The position numbers and the translations under genes were made by a program. This document shows, piece by piece, positions 34,072-42,649 of a stretch of DNA of 64,000 nucleotides (position 1 is its first letter; each line of letters opens with the position of its first letter). The notes under the pieces were generated by a model, which saw only the letters and a list, made by a program, of their open reading frames with translations, was not told the origin of the DNA and searched no databases. The DNA is from DAIPKP01 sp964545875 (GTDB lineage Bacteria > Synergistota > Synergistia > Synergistales > Aminiphilaceae): positions 248,001-312,000 of the forward strand of contig CAZJHH010000004.1 in assembly GCA_964545875.1 (NCBI GenBank), in the 5' to 3' direction.

Positions 34072-34500
34072 ATGAAGCACGTTGCAACGAATGAAATCGT
34101 GGCAATCCGTCTTGCCGAAGGAGACGAAGTGGTGGAGGGAATTATTCGAGCCTGCAAGGACGGAAGTGTCAACTCGGCGGTCATTCTGGGCGCCGCAGGA
34201 ATGGTGCGGGACGTAACCTTTGCCTGGTTCGACGGAACCCAGCTCGTGCAGAGCATGGTAGCAGGCCCCTTCGACATCGCATCTCTCGGAGGGAGCGTCA
34301 GCGTCCGGGATCAGGATCTTTTCGTCCACATGCACGGATCCGTCACGGGGGAGAATCATGCATGCCTTGGAGGAGATATCCGCAAAGCCACGAGCAATAC
34401 CAACCTCGAGGTCTTTCTCCTGCCCCTGCAGAAGGTAGCCTTTGTAAGAAAGATGGACGGCTGGCTCGAAACACTTCATCCCCAGCTTCGGGGAGAATAA
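34072..34500 (+). CDS. PPC (DUF296) domain protein
   Basis: A 142-residue protein that is a single PPC domain. The ATG at 34072 follows AAGGAGGTGAGCGCC; the GTG at 34063 lies within the ribosome site. Visible: IVAIRLAEGDEVVEGI at the N-terminus, NSAVILGAAGMVRDVTFAWFD (about 38-58, in two strands), and the conserved metal site HMHGSVTGENHACLGGDI with three His. Bacterial stand-alone PPC proteins form trimers and have no agreed function, though DNA binding has been suggested. Divergent from tauE across a shared operator. Confidence 0.85.
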   Translation: MKHVATNEIVAIRLAEGDEVVEGIIRACKDGSVNSAVILGAAGMVRDVTFAWFDGTQLVQSMVAGPFDIASLGGSVSVRDQDLFVHMHGSVTGENHACLGGDIRKATSNTNLEVFLLPLQKVAFVRKMDGWLETLHPQLRGE

Positions 34501-34559
34501 CTCTTCCTCAGGAAAGAGGGAAACCGTCATCTCTCCGAAATCAAGAACCGGAGCAACTG

Positions 34560-34595
34560 CGGAAGGGGCCTGAGGCCCCTTCCGTTTTATTTTTT
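34560..34595 (+). terminator. Terminator after the PPC gene
   Basis: CGGAAGGGGCC, loop TGA, GGCCCCTTCCG, then TTTTATTTTTT. Its end overlaps the last codons of the converging YbaK-like gene. Confidence 0.9.
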
Positions 34596-35075
34596 GATAT
34601 CCCCCTTCTCTCCCCGGGTATATTCCCGGAGCTTCTCCGGAGAAACGGGGAAAAAGGCATGATCCGTCCCCGCCGCAGCCCAGACCGTGGCATATTGGAA
34701 AAGATCTTCGTCGAGAAGAGCCGGAAGAGGTTCGGAATACCCCAGGGGGGGCACTCCCCCCACCTGGAACCCGGAATACTCATATACGAATTCCGGGGTA
34801 GACATCTTGACCTTCTTTGCCCCGAGAAGGGCCTTCACTTTTTTGAGATGCACCCGATTCACTCCGGAGAGAAGTACCAGTACGGGGGAATCATCCGCCA
34901 GAAGCACCAGGGTCTTGAGAATCTCTTCCGGAGGTACCCCCACCGCTCGGGAAGCGTCTTCCACGGTAAAAATGGTATCTTCGGAAAGAAAGATCTCCCC
35001 GGAGTATCCCAGTTCTTGAAGACAGCTCTCCACTTTGCGCACCGGTTCAGCCAAAGAAGTTGCCACGTTGCTCAT
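34587..35075 (-). CDS. YbaK/EbsC-type aminoacyl-tRNA deacylase
   Basis: A 162-residue single-domain trans-editing protein that hydrolyses mischarged tRNA, Cys-tRNA(Pro) or Ala-tRNA(Pro) in studied relatives. The core has EDASRAVGVPPEEILKTLVL (about 38-58), LVLLSGVNRVHLKKVK and the GGVPPLGY loop (about 105), the family's substrate-pocket signature with the catalytic Lys in KTLVL. The ribosome site AAGAAAGG sits directly against the ATG, which is close; no better start was found. Specificity cannot be fixed from sequence. Confidence 0.88.
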   Translation of the reverse strand: MSNVATSLAEPVRKVESCLQELGYSGEIFLSEDTIFTVEDASRAVGVPPEEILKTLVLLADDSPVLVLLSGVNRVHLKKVKALLGAKKVKMSTPEFVYEYSGFQVGGVPPLGYSEPLPALLDEDLFQYATVWAAAGTDHAFFPVSPEKLREYTRGEKGDIKK

Positions 35076-35125
35076 CCTTTCTTACCACATTCTTGAAACA
35101 CTCTATCCCGTTTCCTTATGATGCC

Positions 35126-37240
35126 CTACTGGGGCCCCCGGTCTTCTTCATCCTCCGAGAGAGGGTTCTGTAAAAGAGCTTCTTCGCTCTTTTGTGCGGC
35201 CTCTTCTCCATAGAGCATCCGATAGACCGCATAGTTCCCCATCACCCGGCGCACATAATCGTTGGTTTCGAGATAGGGAATATCCTCGATCCACTCTTCC
35301 TGTTCCTTTCCCGCATCCTCCCATTTGCGCACCGCTCCGGCTCCCGCATTGTAAGCCGCCGCCGCTTTGGGAACGTTCTGGTCAAAGGTCTTCATGCGGG
35401 AGGCCAGATAGGAGGTTCCCAGAAGGATGTTTGTCCCCGCATCGTAGAACCTGGGATTCTCGAGCTTGAGCTGCCGGGCCACCTCTTTTCCCGTGGCGGG
35501 CATGAGCTGCATAAGCCCCATGGCTCCCACGTAGCTGGTGGCTCCCGCATCATATCCGCTCTCCTGGCGCATCACCGCCCATACGAAGTTGGGGGATACC
35601 CCGAAACGCTCGCTCTCCCGGAGGACATCTCCCTCGTAGGCCCGGGGATAGAGCATCTCCAGCACCTCCCGGGGCAGGTACTCCAAAGCCTGCACCGTGC
35701 CGCTGAAGGTGTTCGCCAGAAGATAGGCCCCCCGGACATCCCCATCCCAGAGAGCGATCCGGGCAGCCCGAAAACGATCCGATGCCTTGGAACTTTTGGC
35801 AAGGGAGAGCCGGGCATATTGGAGAAAACCCCATTCTTCGAGAAGAGACGGAGAACTTTGGAGCTCTCGAGGAAGCTCGTCCTTTACGGGCTTGCTCCCT
35901 TCGGGAAAAATCAGAAAGGAGTAGTAGCTCAGAGGATAAAGGGATCCGAGCTGCTTGCGAAAGCGCTCCGCCTTGTCCGGGCGTTTGAGAATGTCCTGGG
36001 TCCGGGCTATCCAGTAAAGAAACCGGGGAGGCCAGCTGACACCCGTGGCATGAGGAAGCCCCCGGCTCAGCTCGTTGGCGGCACGCTCCATGTTTCCGTC
36101 TTTCCAGGCATCCCAGGCACCGTTCCAATAGCTCTGGACCCCGTACTTTCCCGAGGGAAAGGCGGCTCGCAGCTCATCCCGCCACTTGGAAACATCTCGG
36201 ACGGGCCCGAGTTCGTGGGCAATCACCATGAGATAGTACAGGGCGGTTTCCCGAACACCGCCGCTCTTCTTCCGTGCAAGTTCTTCCAAAGCCTCCACCA
36301 CGGGGGTCTTGATACCCCGGTAGGCGCATATGCCTATGCGCCGGGTAGAGCTTTCCGCGTAGGAGGCTCCTCGAAGGGCCAGAATCTTCCATTGATCCAG
36401 AGATTCCCGGTAGCGCTTGAGCTGATAGAGAGAAAAGGCCCGCCAGTACTCCGCCTTTCCCTTGGCTCCCTTGGCAAGAGCCTTGTCGAGAATTTCCAGA
36501 GCCTTGGCGTAGGAACCCTCGGCGTACGAAGCATATCCCAAAGCAGTAAGGACTTGGGCGGAAGGATTCTCCACCTCTCGAAGCATCTTGAGAGCCTCTC
36601 CGTTAAGGGGAAAATCCTCCAGCATTCTCAAAGCATCTTCCACGGTAGCCCCGGAAAGAGAGAGAAGCGCCGTAAGAGCGGGTTGGCGGTAACTCTTCCC
36701 CTCTCCCAAATCCGCCATAATGCGATACCATGCGGCAGCCTCCGGAATGTTCCCTGCAGTTTTTTCGAGTCTTCCCAAAGCATAGGCCACGTAATACCGA
36801 AGGAAATCCGGCGGAGGAGCCTTCCAGAACTTCCTGGCCACTTCCAACCCCTTCTGCCCCTGCCCCGTTCGCTCGTACCCGAGAATCTGAAACATGGTTA
36901 TATAGGGAAGGATCTCCCCGGGAAAACGGCCCTTTTCCGTTTCGATGAGCTCCAGGGCCCGGGCATATCGTTTCTGAAGCCAAAGGGCATTGATGACCAG
37001 AGAGAGATCTTGCGGCGGAAGCGCCGTCATGTCTCCGGATATTTCCTCGAGAAGCGCATCCACCTCGCTCCACTGACGGGCAAGAAAAAGATCTCTCACA
37101 GAGGAAGCTTCTCCGGAGAAAGCCATGATTCCCAGGAGAAGGAAAATTCCCGTAAAAACCCGCATAAGGCCGGAAACACCTCCTCCGCAGAACCCTTCGA
37201 GAGGGCTTCCTTCTTCCGAAGCCACAGCTTTTTTCGTCAT
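35126..37240 (-). CDS. slt: Soluble-type lytic murein transglycosylase
   Basis: About 704 residues. ATG at 37240 has GAGGAGGATGCGGGT upstream; ATG at 37165 (MRVFTGIFLLLG) would give a more typical signal peptide and also has GGAGGTG upstream, so either may be used. After the signal comes a long alpha-superhelix of TPR-like repeats (to about residue 530), then the SLT domain: RQESGYDAGATS with the catalytic Glu, GLMQLMPATG, and AAYNAGAGAVRKW, and a final YVRRVMGNYAVYR. Cleaves glycan strands of peptidoglycan in the periplasm; architecture matches Slt70. Confidence 0.92.
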   Translation of the reverse strand: MTKKAVASEEGSPLEGFCGGGVSGLMRVFTGIFLLLGIMAFSGEASSVRDLFLARQWSEVDALLEEISGDMTALPPQDLSLVINALWLQKRYARALELIETEKGRFPGEILPYITMFQILGYERTGQGQKGLEVARKFWKAPPPDFLRYYVAYALGRLEKTAGNIPEAAAWYRIMADLGEGKSYRQPALTALLSLSGATVEDALRMLEDFPLNGEALKMLREVENPSAQVLTALGYASYAEGSYAKALEILDKALAKGAKGKAEYWRAFSLYQLKRYRESLDQWKILALRGASYAESSTRRIGICAYRGIKTPVVEALEELARKKSGGVRETALYYLMVIAHELGPVRDVSKWRDELRAAFPSGKYGVQSYWNGAWDAWKDGNMERAANELSRGLPHATGVSWPPRFLYWIARTQDILKRPDKAERFRKQLGSLYPLSYYSFLIFPEGSKPVKDELPRELQSSPSLLEEWGFLQYARLSLAKSSKASDRFRAARIALWDGDVRGAYLLANTFSGTVQALEYLPREVLEMLYPRAYEGDVLRESERFGVSPNFVWAVMRQESGYDAGATSYVGAMGLMQLMPATGKEVARQLKLENPRFYDAGTNILLGTSYLASRMKTFDQNVPKAAAAYNAGAGAVRKWEDAGKEQEEWIEDIPYLETNDYVRRVMGNYAVYRMLYGEEAAQKSEEALLQNPLSEDEEDRGPQ

Positions 37241-37692
37241 ACCCGCATCCTCCTCTCCTGTTCCTTTCGGGAATTCCTGCTCCCGGTAAATGCACATCTC
37301 CGGGCATTGTAACACACCCCCCTCGGGAAGAAGGAGCACTTCACAGCTTTCTTCACCCGAGAGAACTCGAAAAAACTCCAAGGAATTTTTTCCGAAAGCT
37401 TTTTCGAGGAATCGTAAAGAAAGAATAAAACTTTTCATCCTTCACACCCAGACTTTTAAGGCTTTTCATCAAATCATCCACTTTTGCTCCCTCAGGCGAA
37501 AAATCTCCTTCCATGACAAAAGTGCTTTCTTGTTTGCCAAAAAAACGCCCCACCCTCCGTTCAAAGAAAGAGCCTGCCCACATTTTCCCGAAAAAGCTTG
37601 CATCCCTCCTCGTAAAAAGGTAGTCTTCCGAGAGAAAAGCAACCTCTTCAATACTTCGACGCTTAATTCGGAACTTTTTTGGAGGACTTGCC
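37241..37692. other. 450-base divergent gap between slt and citG
   Basis: AT-rich compared with its neighbours. A minus-strand extended -10 (TGT then TACAAT) at 37306-37314 suits slt. A minus-strand open frame of 113 codons (37353-37694) ends inside it but has unusual Phe/Lys-rich content, begins inside citG and resembles no family, so I leave it uncalled. On the plus side TTGCAT near 37597 with a poor -10 may serve citG. Confidence 0.45.
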
Positions 37693-38631
37693 ATGAATTC
37701 TGCCCCCCTTTACGGAGGCTTTGCCCATGCAGCGGCACTCTGGGAGGTATATGCAGCCCCCAAACCGGGGCTGGTGGACCGTTTAGGATCCGGAGCACAC
37801 AAGGATATGAACTACCGCACCTTCGTCAAAAGCGCCGTGGCCCTGGCTCCCTTCTGGAGTGAACAATGCCGGGAAGGCTTCCGGGGGCTTTCTCCCTCCG
37901 AGGCCTTTCCCCACCTCCGGGCCCGGGGAGTCCGGATGGAAGAAGAGATGTTCCGAGCTACCGGAAACATCAACACCCACAAGGGGCTTATCTTCGTCTT
38001 TTCTCTTCTCCTTTACGGAACGGGGAAGAGCCTGGCGGAAGAACAAACCCTCTCCGCACCGCATATCTGCTCTCTCGGAGGCTCCTGCGTCGAGGGTATG
38101 GTAGAGGCGGAACTGGCACCTCTTCGGGAAGCCCTTCCTCCACGCCCCCTTACCCATGGAGAACGGCTCTACCTGGAACACGGCATTACGGGAATCCGGG
38201 GAGAGGCGGAGCAAGGCTTTCCCGCCCTTCGGAACGTGGGGCTTCCCGCCCTGGAGAACGCTCTCCGACACGGACATTCCCTGCACGATGCGGGTCTTTA
38301 CGCCCTGTTGCACCTTATGCTCCACACCGAAGACAGCACGGTGATTCACCGAGGAGGGTACGCTTTCTGGAACACCGAATACCGGGAGGCTATCCGGAAG
38401 GTTCTGCGCAAGGGAGCTCCTTTTTCGTCCTCCGGAAGAGAGGCCCTGGAGAAACTGGATGAGGATTTTTCCCGGCGCCGCATCAGTCCGGGAGGAGCGG
38501 CGGATCTTCTCTCCGCCACGTTCTTTCTCCATTTCTGCCTGCACCGGGAGCGGCAGATCCGTTCTCGCAAAATCTACGAGAAAGCCCTTCCGGAAACCAT
38601 GAAAAGAAGGGAAACCACGGTTTCCCCATGA
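37693..38631 (+). CDS. citG: Triphosphoribosyl-dephospho-CoA synthase (CitG family)
   Basis: A 312-residue enzyme that joins ATP and dephospho-CoA to build the precursor of the citrate lyase prosthetic group. CitG/MdcB marks: KPGLVDRLGSGAHKDM (about 23-40), TGNINTHKGLIFVF (about 90-103), a late HTEDSTVIHRGG and SPGGAADLLSATFF near the end. GGAGGACTTGCC precedes the ATG. Its stop overlaps the next gene by four bases. It stands 21 kb from citDEF rather than inside it. MdcB of malonate decarboxylase is the alternative, but no malonate genes are here. Confidence 0.9.
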   Translation: MNSAPLYGGFAHAAALWEVYAAPKPGLVDRLGSGAHKDMNYRTFVKSAVALAPFWSEQCREGFRGLSPSEAFPHLRARGVRMEEEMFRATGNINTHKGLIFVFSLLLYGTGKSLAEEQTLSAPHICSLGGSCVEGMVEAELAPLREALPPRPLTHGERLYLEHGITGIRGEAEQGFPALRNVGLPALENALRHGHSLHDAGLYALLHLMLHTEDSTVIHRGGYAFWNTEYREAIRKVLRKGAPFSSSGREALEKLDEDFSRRRISPGGAADLLSATFFLHFCLHRERQIRSRKIYEKALPETMKRRETTVSP

Positions 38632-39590
38632 AACGACTTCCCTTTTTTCTTCCCATGGAGGGCTGCCCCGGAAGGTGCAGCTACTGCGACCAACAGAGCA
38701 TCACCGGAAAAACGGCCCCCTCGCCCGAAGAGGTTGGGGCTTTTCTGGAACGGGAGAAAACCCCCCTGGAAGTCTGCTATTTCGGAGGAAGCTTTACATG
38801 TCTTCCCCGGGAAAAACGCCGGGCCTATCTGAAGGCCTTCCGAAAGGCTCCCGGGGGAAGTGTGCTGCGCTTTTCCACCCATCCCCTCGGCATATCCCCC
38901 TCCATGGCGGCGGAGCTTCGGGAATACCCTCTCTCCCAGATAGAACTGGGAATCGCTTCTCTGGAAGACCCGGCACTCCGGAAAAACCGTCGGGGATATA
39001 CCTGCCGGGAGGTTTTGGAAACCCTGGAATTTCTGCTTCTGGAGGGATTCCCTCTGGGATGCCAGATGATGATCGGTCTGCCCGGACAGACCCTCCGAGG
39101 AAGCTTGGAAGATCTCGACAAACTCCGATCCCTGCCCCGGAGTTCGGGAATGCACCTGCGGCTCTATCCGTGTCTGGTGCTCCGGAACACCCTCCTGGCC
39201 TCCTGGATGGCCCGGGGAGAGTATGCCCCACTCTCCCTGGAGGATGCGGTAACCTGGGGAGCCTCCTGGCTCCTCCGGGCGGAGACCCTTTCTTTTCGGG
39301 TACAACGCATAGGCCTCTGCGACACCCCCTCGCTTCACGAAGATGTCCTGGGAGGGCCTCTGCACCCCGCCCTGGGAGAACTCATTCGGGGAGAAGCCCT
39401 GGGGCGCAGGCTCCTTGAACAATCCCCCCGGGGCCCCTGGAAGATTCTTCCCGGAGAACACTCTCACCTTCTGGGTCATGGAAAGCGAGGGGCTCGAAAA
39501 ATGGCCCATCTGAGTGGATTTTCCCTGGAAGAAGTTCTGGAACGACTCATTCTCACCCCCTCCACACGAGAAAGGAACGAAAAGGCATGA
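38628..39590 (+). CDS. Radical SAM protein, Elp3-like fold
   Basis: A 320-residue enzyme with the iron-sulfur motif CPGRCSYCDQQ at residues 13-23 (Cys-x3-Cys-x2-Cys) and the following VCYFGGSFTCLP and IELGIASL strands typical of the Elp3/MiaB-like radical SAM barrel. No acetyltransferase domain follows, unlike full Elp3. The last 100 residues (after LYPCLVLRNT) contain more His and Arg. Reaction unknown. ATGA overlaps at both ends tie it to citG upstream and the MATE transporter downstream, but no shared pathway is obvious. Confidence 0.85.
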   Translation: MKRLPFFLPMEGCPGRCSYCDQQSITGKTAPSPEEVGAFLEREKTPLEVCYFGGSFTCLPREKRRAYLKAFRKAPGGSVLRFSTHPLGISPSMAAELREYPLSQIELGIASLEDPALRKNRRGYTCREVLETLEFLLLEGFPLGCQMMIGLPGQTLRGSLEDLDKLRSLPRSSGMHLRLYPCLVLRNTLLASWMARGEYAPLSLEDAVTWGASWLLRAETLSFRVQRIGLCDTPSLHEDVLGGPLHPALGELIRGEALGRRLLEQSPRGPWKILPGEHSHLLGHGKRGARKMAHLSGFSLEEVLERLILTPSTRERNEKA

Positions 39591-40945
39591 AAAAAACAGA
39601 CATCTTCGTCTCCATGGGAGAAGGCCCCGTGGGGTCCGTTCTTCTCCGGCTGGCCCTTCCCGCAGTGGCCACCATGCTTCTTCACAATCTTTTCCACCTG
39701 GTGGACACCGTCTTCGTCTCCCGGCTGGGAGGAACCGCCCTGGCGGCCATGTCCCTCACCTTTCCGGTTATTTTCGTGATGTTCGCCCTTCTCAACGGCA
39801 TGGCAGTGGGATGCACTGCCATGATGAGCCGTTTTCTCGGGGAAGAACGGTTTCCGGATGCCCAGGATACCGCCCGATCCGGATGTATACTGCTCTTTCT
39901 TCTCTGCCTTATTCCCCTTCCTCTTCTCTACCGCCCCTGGGGAGACGCCTTCTTTGCTCTCATAGGAGGCCATGCTTCGGTGCTCCCCCTCTGCAGAGAG
40001 TACATGCTCTGGCTTCTCCCGAGCCTCCCCTTCATGGGCATCACCCTTCTCGGAGAAAGCGCCTTCCGCTGTCAGGGAAATACCATGATCCCTCTCTACA
40101 GCATGATTCTGGGAAACGGCATCAACATGCTTCTGGATCCTTTCTTCATTTTCACCCTCCAGATGGGCATTCGGGGGGCGGCTCTCGCCACCTTTACGGG
40201 AAGGCTCTGTGCGGCCATTTTCATACTCCATAGGCTTAAGCGGCTGAGCCCTCTGGGAATTCTTCCCTCCCTTCCCCTGCCCCAGAGGCTCTTCTCCCGA
40301 TGGGGGGCCATTATCCGCATCGGATTTCCCGCCTCTCTCAGCCAGGGAAGCATCGCCCTGGGGATTATCTTCATGAACCGAATTCTCTCCTTCTACGGTT
40401 CCGATGCGCTGGCGGCGTGGCTCCTGGGAAATCGAGTGGAGGGCCTCGCCTTTCTCCCCATCATGGGGATACGAAACGCCCTCACTCCCTTCATCGGTTA
40501 CAACCTGGGACTTCAGCGGGAGGATCGCCTTCGCGAAGCCCTCGGATGGGCTCTGAAGGCGGCGCTGATTCTCATGATCTCCGTAGGAATCGCTCTCTAC
40601 GCCTTTCCGAAGGTCATTCTCGCCATCTTCGCCCCTTCGCCGGAGGTGGAACGCATGGCGGTGGCCTCCATCCGGGCCTCCGTTTTCGGCTATCCCTTTG
40701 CGGCTACCGAAATAACCCTTATGGCTCTTTTCGAGGGAACCGGAAAAACCCTTTTCAGCATGACCGCCCAAATTTTTCGCGCCCTCCTGTTTCGCCCTCC
40801 TCTGGGATGGCTTCTCGCCACCTCCTTCGGATTGGGAGCCTTCTGGTGGTGCCAGCCCCTTTCAAGCGTGGCTTCTTCGAGTATTTCCGTCTTCTTCGCC
40901 CTCCTGATTCTTCGTACCCTCTCCAGGGAAAAACATACCATTTGA
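39587..40945 (+). CDS. MATE family efflux transporter
   Basis: A 452-residue inner-membrane protein with about 12 hydrophobic segments in two homologous halves. The first helix has LALPAVATMLLHNLFHLVDTVFVSRLGG, seen here in pieces about residues 22-50, the hallmark of MATE cation-coupled drug exporters; GFPASLSQGSIALG (about 246) starts the second half. Coupled by ATGA to the radical SAM gene, so it might export that enzyme's product, which is only inference. Complete length. Confidence 0.93.
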   Translation: MKKTDIFVSMGEGPVGSVLLRLALPAVATMLLHNLFHLVDTVFVSRLGGTALAAMSLTFPVIFVMFALLNGMAVGCTAMMSRFLGEERFPDAQDTARSGCILLFLLCLIPLPLLYRPWGDAFFALIGGHASVLPLCREYMLWLLPSLPFMGITLLGESAFRCQGNTMIPLYSMILGNGINMLLDPFFIFTLQMGIRGAALATFTGRLCAAIFILHRLKRLSPLGILPSLPLPQRLFSRWGAIIRIGFPASLSQGSIALGIIFMNRILSFYGSDALAAWLLGNRVEGLAFLPIMGIRNALTPFIGYNLGLQREDRLREALGWALKAALILMISVGIALYAFPKVILAIFAPSPEVERMAVASIRASVFGYPFAATEITLMALFEGTGKTLFSMTAQIFRALLFRPPLGWLLATSFGLGAFWWCQPLSSVASSSISVFFALLILRTLSREKHTI

Positions 40946-41063
40946 CCTTTGAAATAGGAAAAGCTACACTCATGGAAAGCCACAAGAGTAAATTTTCCAC
41001 CCTTATAAGTTTAGTTTCGCATGGTGGGAGAACCTCAAAAAAACATATGGAGGAATTGTCTTT

Positions 41064-41930
41064 ATGGACAGCAACGAGTTACAAATCCTGATGCAGGAGA
41101 AGATGATGGACCTTCCCAACAAGGCTCACCGGGTGGTTGCCTATCTTCTTCGAAACATGCGGGAAGCGGCGTTCCGCTCCATAGGAGAGGTGGCGGAAGA
41201 ACTGGATGTCTCCAAGGCCCAGCTCGTCCGGGTTGCCCGGATGCTGGGCTTTTCGGGCTATACCGAGCTCAAGGAGGCTCTCAAGGAAGCCATTCTGGAC
41301 CAGGTAAACCCCTCGGCCATGCTCGCCCGATCGCAAAACATGGAAGATAACATCGCTCATACCATTCTCCGGACGGAGCACGCCAACCTCGAAGACACCT
41401 GGGCCCAGCTCTCGGAAGAAAAAATTCAGGACTTCTGTTCCCGGGTGACCAAGGCCCGCACGGTATACTGCATGGGCTGGGGAATCTCCTCCATCGTCAT
41501 GGAATCCCTGTTCATGCGGCTTCGAGTTATGGGAATCAATGCATACCTCCTCAAACGGGGAAGCATGACGCTTCAGGAACAGGCCCGGGGAATAACCCCC
41601 GCGGACCTTATCATCACCTCCGCCCTGCCCAGCTATGTCACGGAGGTCACCGAGGTGTGCGAAAAATGCAACGAACGGGACATCTCCATCGTAACCATCA
41701 CGGACAGCCCCGCCGCCCCGGTATGCCGCTTCTCGGAACTGAGCTTCTACGTAAGCGCCAAGAGCCCCACCTTCGGAAGCAGTGTCATCGGCCCTCTTTT
41801 CCTGGTACACGTACTTACGTCGGTGCTGGCGATCTCCATGGGAGAACGCTCCCGAAAGGCCCTGGAGGAACAGACTTCTTTCTTGCACGACACCCGGATC
41901 TTCCATCCCATCTTCGGCCTGAAATACTAA
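41064..41930 (+). CDS. RpiR/MurR-type transcriptional regulator
   Basis: A 288-residue regulator. The N-terminal HTH_6 domain (about 1-78) has SIGEVAEELDVSKAQLVRVARMLGFSGYTELK; the C-terminal SIS sugar-phosphate-binding domain (about 120-265) shows VYCMGWGISSIV and DLIITSALPSYVTEV. The second segment in classic members reads SxSGxT; here SALPSYV, so the phosphosugar site may be changed. TGGAGGAATTG precedes the ATG. Genes for a sugar pathway are not adjacent, so its target is unknown. Confidence 0.9.
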   Translation: MDSNELQILMQEKMMDLPNKAHRVVAYLLRNMREAAFRSIGEVAEELDVSKAQLVRVARMLGFSGYTELKEALKEAILDQVNPSAMLARSQNMEDNIAHTILRTEHANLEDTWAQLSEEKIQDFCSRVTKARTVYCMGWGISSIVMESLFMRLRVMGINAYLLKRGSMTLQEQARGITPADLIITSALPSYVTEVTEVCEKCNERDISIVTITDSPAAPVCRFSELSFYVSAKSPTFGSSVIGPLFLVHVLTSVLAISMGERSRKALEEQTSFLHDTRIFHPIFGLKY

Positions 41931-41936
41931 AATTCT

Positions 41937-41971
41937 GCGCCGTGCGGGAAAAAACAGCCTCCTCACGGCGC
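41937..41971 (+). terminator. Hairpin after the RpiR-type gene
   Basis: GCGCCGTG pairs with CACGGCGC around a 19-base loop that contains the A run; GCCCAAAAAA follows. Moderate. Confidence 0.5.
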
Positions 41972-41977
41972 ATGCCC

Positions 41978-42007
41978 AAAAAAGTGAGCCCCTTCTCAGG
42001 GGCTCAC
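41978..42007 (-). terminator. Terminator of the nickel transporter operon
   Basis: GTGAGCCCCT, loop GAGA, AGGGGCTCAC, then T6 on the minus strand. It overlaps the last codons and stop of nikO. Confidence 0.88.
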
Positions 42008-42649
42008 AAGTTTTCCGCTCTGAAGCCACAACTCCCTTTCCGTAACATTCCGCAAAAAAACATCGTCATGAGAAGCCACCCAGAGCATGCCGGGAAACTC
42101 CCGAAGTACCCGGACAAGTCTTTCTTTCGCCTTTTCATCCAGAGCCGTGGCAGGTTCGTCCAGAAGCATAAGCCGGGGTTTCATGGAAAGAAGGGTACCC
42201 AGGGCGGCAAGTTTCTTTTCTCCCCCCGAAAGGGTATGGGGAGGGGATGCGGCATGATGCCGTATGTCGAGATAGTCCAGAACCTCCAGGCTCCTTCGGC
42301 GGACCTCTTCCGGAGGAATCCCCATGTTTCTGGGACCAAAGGCCACATCCTCCAGAAGGGTGGGGCAAAAAAGCTGATCCTCGGAGTCCTGAAAAAGAAG
42401 CCCCACCGTATTGCGAAAGTGCCGCCACTGAGAGGACGTCCGCACGGGAATTCCTTCGAGAAGAATCTCTCCTTCCGTAGGCACGAGCAATCCCATGAGA
42501 ACCCGGAAAAGCGTGGTTTTGCCGGATCCGTTGGTTCCCCGGAGAGCGACCTTCTCTCCTTCCTGAATGGAAAAGGACACCTTTTCGAAAAGAGGCTTCT
42601 TTTTGGGATATCCGAAGGAAAGCGAGCAAACTTCGAGAAAGGATTTCAA
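41996..42649 (-). CDS. nikO: Nickel ECF transporter ATPase
   Basis: A 217-residue ABC ATPase. I place the start at TTG 42649, whose last bases overlap the TGA of nikQ (TTGA) and which has GGGGAGGGTG upstream; longer in-frame starts would add 46 residues of non-conserved sequence. Walker A is GTNGSGKTT (about 33-41), Q-loop LLFQDSEDQ, signature LSGGEKK, Walker B LMLLDEPATALD, then the H-loop SHDD. The closest type is CbiO/NikO. Energises the NikMQ membrane complex. Confidence 0.92.
   Translation of the reverse strand: MKSFLEVCSLSFGYPKKKPLFEKVSFSIQEGEKVALRGTNGSGKTTLFRVLMGLLVPTEGEILLEGIPVRTSSQWRHFRNTVGLLFQDSEDQLFCPTLLEDVAFGPRNMGIPPEEVRRRSLEVLDYLDIRHHAASPPHTLSGGEKKLAALGTLLSMKPRLMLLDEPATALDEKAKERLVRVLREFPGMLWVASHDDVFLRNVTERELWLQSGKLVSP

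Noticed and set aside
37353..37694. 113-codon minus-strand frame between slt and citG
   Set aside because: Starts within citG on the opposite strand, Phe/Lys-rich, no family resemblance; the apparent ribosome site is the complement of citG codons.
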